64,000 nt of DNA, from positions 1 to 64,000 of the forward strand of contig JAFACG010000024.1 in assembly GCA_023425645.1 (NCBI GenBank). Direction: 5' to 3'. The position numbers and the translations under genes were made by a program. This DNA comes from Pseudomonadota bacterium (GTDB lineage: Bacteria > Pseudomonadota > Gammaproteobacteria > Burkholderiales > Burkholderiaceae_B). The notes beneath the pieces were generated by a model. That model had not been told where the DNA came from and did not search any database. It was given only the letters and a program-made list of their open reading frames with translations. Of the stretch, positions 60,741-64,000 are shown one piece after another (the first letter of the stretch is position 1; each line of letters opens with the position of its first letter).

Positions 60741-63700
60741 TCAAGCATCGGCCATCTGCATGGCGGCGTCCACATCCACCGCCACGATACGGGAGACGCC
60801 CTGTTCCTGCATGGTGACCCCAACCAGCTGCTTGGCCATCTGCATGGCAATTTTATTGTGGGAAATGAACAAAAACTGCGTCTGATCGCTCATGCTGGCC
60901 ACCAGATTGGCATAACGTTCCGTATTGGCGTCGTCCAGCGGCGCATCCACCTCGTCCAGCAGGCAGAACGGCGCCGGATTCAGCTTGAAGAAGGCAAACA
61001 CCAGAGCCGTCGCCGTCAGCGCCTTTTCACCGCCCGACAACAGATGGATGGTGCTGTTGCGCTTGCCCGGCGGCTGCGCCATGACCTGTACGCCAGCCTC
61101 GAGCACTTCCTCGCCCACCATGGTCAGTTTAGCCTCTCCGCCGCCGAACAGACGCGGAAAAAGCTCGCCGAAATGTTGATTAACAATGTTGAACGTTTCC
61201 ATCAGCAACTGACGCGTCTCGCGATCGATCTTGCGGATCGCGTCTTCCAGCGTCTCGATGGCGTCGCTCAAATCCTTGTGCTGGGCGTCCAGGTAAGTCT
61301 TGCGTTCCTGCGCCGTGGTCAGCTCTTCGAGCGCCGCCAGATTCACCGGACCCAATGCCTCGATCTGGCGGGAAATGCGCTGGACTTCGGACTGCAGCCA
61401 GCCCACGCGCTGCCATTCGGGTGTCTTTTCCTGTAACAAGGCCCACAACTGGGCGCGATTCACCTGGCGCGCATCCAGCTGCTCGGCGAACTGTTCGACG
61501 GCCAGGCGCGAAGCCTGCTCCTGCAGTTGCAGCTCGGTCACCTGCTCGCGCAGAGGCTGCAGGTTCTTTTCGATCTCGACCCTGGCCTGTTCATTCTCGC
61601 GCAGTTGCGCCGCCAGCGTGTCCAGGTTGATCTTGGCCAGCCGCACGTTCTCCTCGCGCTCGGCGCGCAGCTCCAGGGCTTCCTGCAAGCCCGCCTGGGC
61701 GGCGGAGGCGTCCAGCTCCAGCAATTCGCCCTGCAGGCCCTGCAGCTCGCCGATGGCGCGCTGCGCCTGTTCCTGGGCCAGCGTCAGATTGCGTTGCAGT
61801 TCGGCCATGCGCTGCACCAGGGCGCGCTCGGCGAACTGGGCGTCCTGCACGGCGCGTTCGCGCTCGCGCAGGGCGTTGCGGGCGCGCTCGGCCTGCTCGG
61901 CCAGCGTCTCGCCCGCCATCTGGGCGTCGGCAAAGCGCGTCTGATGCTCGGCCAGTTCCTCGTCCAGGGCCTCGAAGCGCGCCTCGGCCTCCTCCCGGCC
62001 AGCCTGCAGTTCTTCGCGCTGCAGGCGCAGCTCGTCCAATTCTTCGCGGATGCGTCCGGCGCGCTCCTCCGATTGCTGGGCCTGCTGAGCCAGACGGGAA
62101 TGCTCCAGCTGCACATCATGCATGCGGCGCGTCAGCTCCCCCACGCGCGCGCGGGCCGGCGCCAGGCCGGCGCTGACCTGCTGCAAGGCGGCCTCGGCCC
62201 GGGCGCTGGCGCCCGTCAGCTCGTCCACGATCAATTGCGAGGCCTTGAGTTCGCGCTCCAGGTGAGCGATCTCCTGCTGGCGCGCCAGCATGCCCGCCTG
62301 TTCGGAATCGGGTGCGTAGAAGCGGATGCTGTGGCGATCCACCACGTGTCCGTCGCGCACCACGATCAGCGCCTGATCGGATAACCGCTCCCGCAGGCTG
62401 AGCGCCTGCTTCAGGTCCTGGCAGGCATAGACGTCCCGCAGCCAGGCGTCCATCAAGGTGCGCAGCTCCGGTTGATTCAGGCGCAGCACCGAAACCAGCA
62501 AAGGCAATTCAAAACCGCTGGCCGGCTGAGGAGCCGCCGTCGGCAACTGGTAGAACGCCAACCGCGCCGGCGGCGCGTCGGAAGCGAAAGCGGCCGACAT
62601 GTCCAGGCGACGCAGCTCCAGCGCCGTCATGCGCTCGCGCAGCACCGACTCCAGCGCCGTCTCCCAGCCTTTCTCCACATCCAGGCTCTGCCAGAGGCGC
62701 TTCATGCCATCCAGCCCGTGCTTGGCCAGCCAGGGTTCCAGCGTGCCCTTGCGCGCCACATCTTCCTGCAGCCGGCTCAAGGCCAGCAGCCGCGCTTCCA
62801 GCCGGGCCAGCTCCTGCCCGCCCTGCAAGGCCTGCTGCTGCGCCTGCTTGCGCTCCGCCTCCAGCCGCGGCAACTGGCCTTCCAGCTGCTGCATGTGCTC
62901 CTGGGCCTGGGCGAGCTGCGTCTGCAGCATGTTCAATTCGCCCTGCAGGCGCTCCAGATTGTCCGGATCGGGCGCGTTGAGCAGGCGCAGCTCCTGGGTC
63001 AGGCGCTCGTGCCTGACGTCCAGGCCCTGTATCTGCCGGTCGGCGTCGCGCTGCGACTGGGCCGCCAGCGCCAGATTCTGCTCCACGCGCGCCAGGGCCA
63101 TGCGCATCTCGTCGCGCAGTCGGGCTTCTTCACGCACGCGCAGCTCCAGGTCGGGCAGGCTGCCCTGGGCCTCTTCGGCCAGCATCTGCAATTCCTCGAC
63201 CCGGACCGCCGCTTCTTCGCGCTGTTCCTCGCTGACGGCCAGCTCTTCCTGGCAATGCTCCTGCTGCTCCTGCCAGTCGCGCTGCTGCTGCTCCAGTTGT
63301 TCACGACGCTGCTGCATGCGATTGCGCGAGTCCAGCACGTGACGGATCTCCGCCTCCAGGCTGGATACCTGCGAGCCGGCCTCGTAAAGTTGGGCCTGCG
63401 CGGCGTGCAGGGCGTCGCCCGCCTGCAGATGGGCCTGGCGCTGGGATTCCAGCGACGATTCCGTATGGCGCAGGCCGGCGATGGCCTCCTCCAGCTTGGT
63501 CTGGGCCTGCTCGATGGCCAGAAAGCGCGACTTCTGGTCGCTCTGGGCATTGGATTCCTTCACCAGCCACAACAGATTCTGCTTCAGCTCACCTTCCTGC
63601 TGCAGGTCGCGGTACTGGCGGGCCACCTCGGCCTGGGCCTGCAGCTTCTCGAGCTGGGTTTCCAGCTCGCGCTGGATGTCCTCGACGCGCAGCAGGTTCT

Positions 63701-64000
63701 CGCGCGTGTCCTTCAGCCGGTTTTCTGTCTCGCGGCGGCGTTCCTTGTAGCGCGATACGCCCGCGGCCTCCTCCAGGAAGACGCGCAGCTCTTCCGGCTT
63801 GGCCTCGATCAGGCGATTGATCATGCCCTGGCCGATGATGGCGTAGCCGCGCGCGCCCAGGCCCGTCCCCAGGAAGATGTCGTGGATGTCGCGGCGGCGC
63901 ACCGCCTGGTTGTTGATGAAATAGCTGCTGGCGCCATCGCGCGTCAGCACGCGGCGCACGGAAATTTCGGCGTAGGTGCTCCATTGGCCGGAGGCGCGGC
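60741..64000 (-). CDS. smc: Chromosome partition protein SMC (5' end outside the window)
   Basis: SMC condenses and segregates chromosomes. About 1085 residues are visible and the frame is open to the right edge; the missing N-terminus (about 90 residues) holds Walker A. Visible are GQWSTYAEISVRRVLTRDGA near the edge, two long coiled-coil arms rich in Glu, Gln and Leu around a hinge (about 470-610 of the visible part), the ABC signature HLLSGGEKALTATAL and Walker B FCLLDEVDAPLDDANTERY. A GTG at 63959 is internal, not the start. Confidence 0.96.
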   Translation of the reverse strand, partial: RASGQWSTYAEISVRRVLTRDGASSYFINNQAVRRRDIHDIFLGTGLGARGYAIIGQGMINRLIEAKPEELRVFLEEAAGVSRYKERRRETENRLKDTRENLLRVEDIQRELETQLEKLQAQAEVARQYRDLQQEGELKQNLLWLVKESNAQSDQKSRFLAIEQAQTKLEEAIAGLRHTESSLESQRQAHLQAGDALHAAQAQLYEAGSQVSSLEAEIRHVLDSRNRMQQRREQLEQQQRDWQEQQEHCQEELAVSEEQREEAAVRVEELQMLAEEAQGSLPDLELRVREEARLRDEMRMALARVEQNLALAAQSQRDADRQIQGLDVRHERLTQELRLLNAPDPDNLERLQGELNMLQTQLAQAQEHMQQLEGQLPRLEAERKQAQQQALQGGQELARLEARLLALSRLQEDVARKGTLEPWLAKHGLDGMKRLWQSLDVEKGWETALESVLRERMTALELRRLDMSAAFASDAPPARLAFYQLPTAAPQPASGFELPLLVSVLRLNQPELRTLMDAWLRDVYACQDLKQALSLRERLSDQALIVVRDGHVVDRHSIRFYAPDSEQAGMLARQQEIAHLERELKASQLIVDELTGASARAEAALQQVSAGLAPARARVGELTRRMHDVQLEHSRLAQQAQQSEERAGRIREELDELRLQREELQAGREEAEARFEALDEELAEHQTRFADAQMAGETLAEQAERARNALRERERAVQDAQFAERALVQRMAELQRNLTLAQEQAQRAIGELQGLQGELLELDASAAQAGLQEALELRAEREENVRLAKINLDTLAAQLRENEQARVEIEKNLQPLREQVTELQLQEQASRLAVEQFAEQLDARQVNRAQLWALLQEKTPEWQRVGWLQSEVQRISRQIEALGPVNLAALEELTTAQERKTYLDAQHKDLSDAIETLEDAIRKIDRETRQLLMETFNIVNQHFGELFPRLFGGGEAKLTMVGEEVLEAGVQVMAQPPGKRNSTIHLLSGGEKALTATALVFAFFKLNPAPFCLLDEVDAPLDDANTERYANLVASMSDQTQFLFISHNKIAMQMAKQLVGVTMQEQGVSRIVAVDVDAAMQMADA

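Noticed and set aside
63959..63961. GTG near the right edge as smc start
   Set aside because: Conserved SMC residues continue upstream in frame to the window end.

Overview
The window is chromosomal DNA from a high-GC betaproteobacterium, most likely in the family Alcaligenaceae (the Bordetella / Achromobacter / Alcaligenes group of Burkholderiales). The evidence is gene order: yceD-rpmF-plsX-fabHDG-acpP-fabF-rpoE-rseA-rseB-mucD followed by lepA-lepB-rnc-era-recO; rluC and rne divergent; trpB-trpA-accD; msrB-yciB-bolA-ppiC; and ligA-zipA-smc. Coding density is high and many genes overlap by 4 bases. I see no tRNA, rRNA, CRISPR array, transposase or phage gene.

Layout. 1-7 kb: serine acetyltransferase, then a minus-strand tripartite efflux operon (fusion protein, RND pump, outer-membrane factor) divergent from a CueR/GolS-type MerR regulator. 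The RND gene has lost about 345 internal codons and its reading frame. 7-13.5 kb: rarD-like transporter, PIN-domain gene, recO, era, rnc, lepB and lepA, all on the minus strand. 13.6-17.7 kb: the sigma-E envelope-stress module (mucD, rseB, rseA, rpoE) and an unknown small membrane protein. 17.7-24.3 kb: fatty-acid and phospholipid synthesis genes with rpmF and yceD, read from a clear promoter near 24.24 kb. 24.3-28.1 kb: maf, a tetrapyrrole-methylase-type methyltransferase, an AmiD-like amidase and msrPQ. 28.1-33.4 kb: HAD phosphatase and rluC, divergent from rne, which has a leader of about 470 nt. 33.5-41.3 kb: accD, trpA, trpB, relA, a flavodoxin-like protein, pncB and fdxA.

41.4-44.0 kb: intracellular PHB depolymerase, a soluble RnfB/RsxB-like ferredoxin and nth. 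44.1-54.7 kb: two complete branched-chain-type ABC importers facing each other across ompW. One has a LivF with Arg in place of the Walker A Lys; the other has a fused LivM-LivG. 54.9-57.0 kb: msrB-yciB-bolA-ppiC. 57.1-57.5 kb: a gene-free block packed with perfect nested hairpins, the most unusual sequence in the window. 57.6-64 kb: ligA, zipA and the 3' 93% or so of smc, which runs off the right edge.

Themes are envelope maintenance (sigma-E/MucD, MsrPQ, PpiC, ZipA, YciB), lipid synthesis, RNA processing (rnc, rne, rluC, era) and solute uptake. The best candidates for follow-up are the hairpin block at 57.1-57.5 kb, the deleted metal-linked RND pump, the shortened RecO, and several regulatory palindromes (CueR-type, FNR-type, and a CTGC-N3-GCAG site before the PHB depolymerase).
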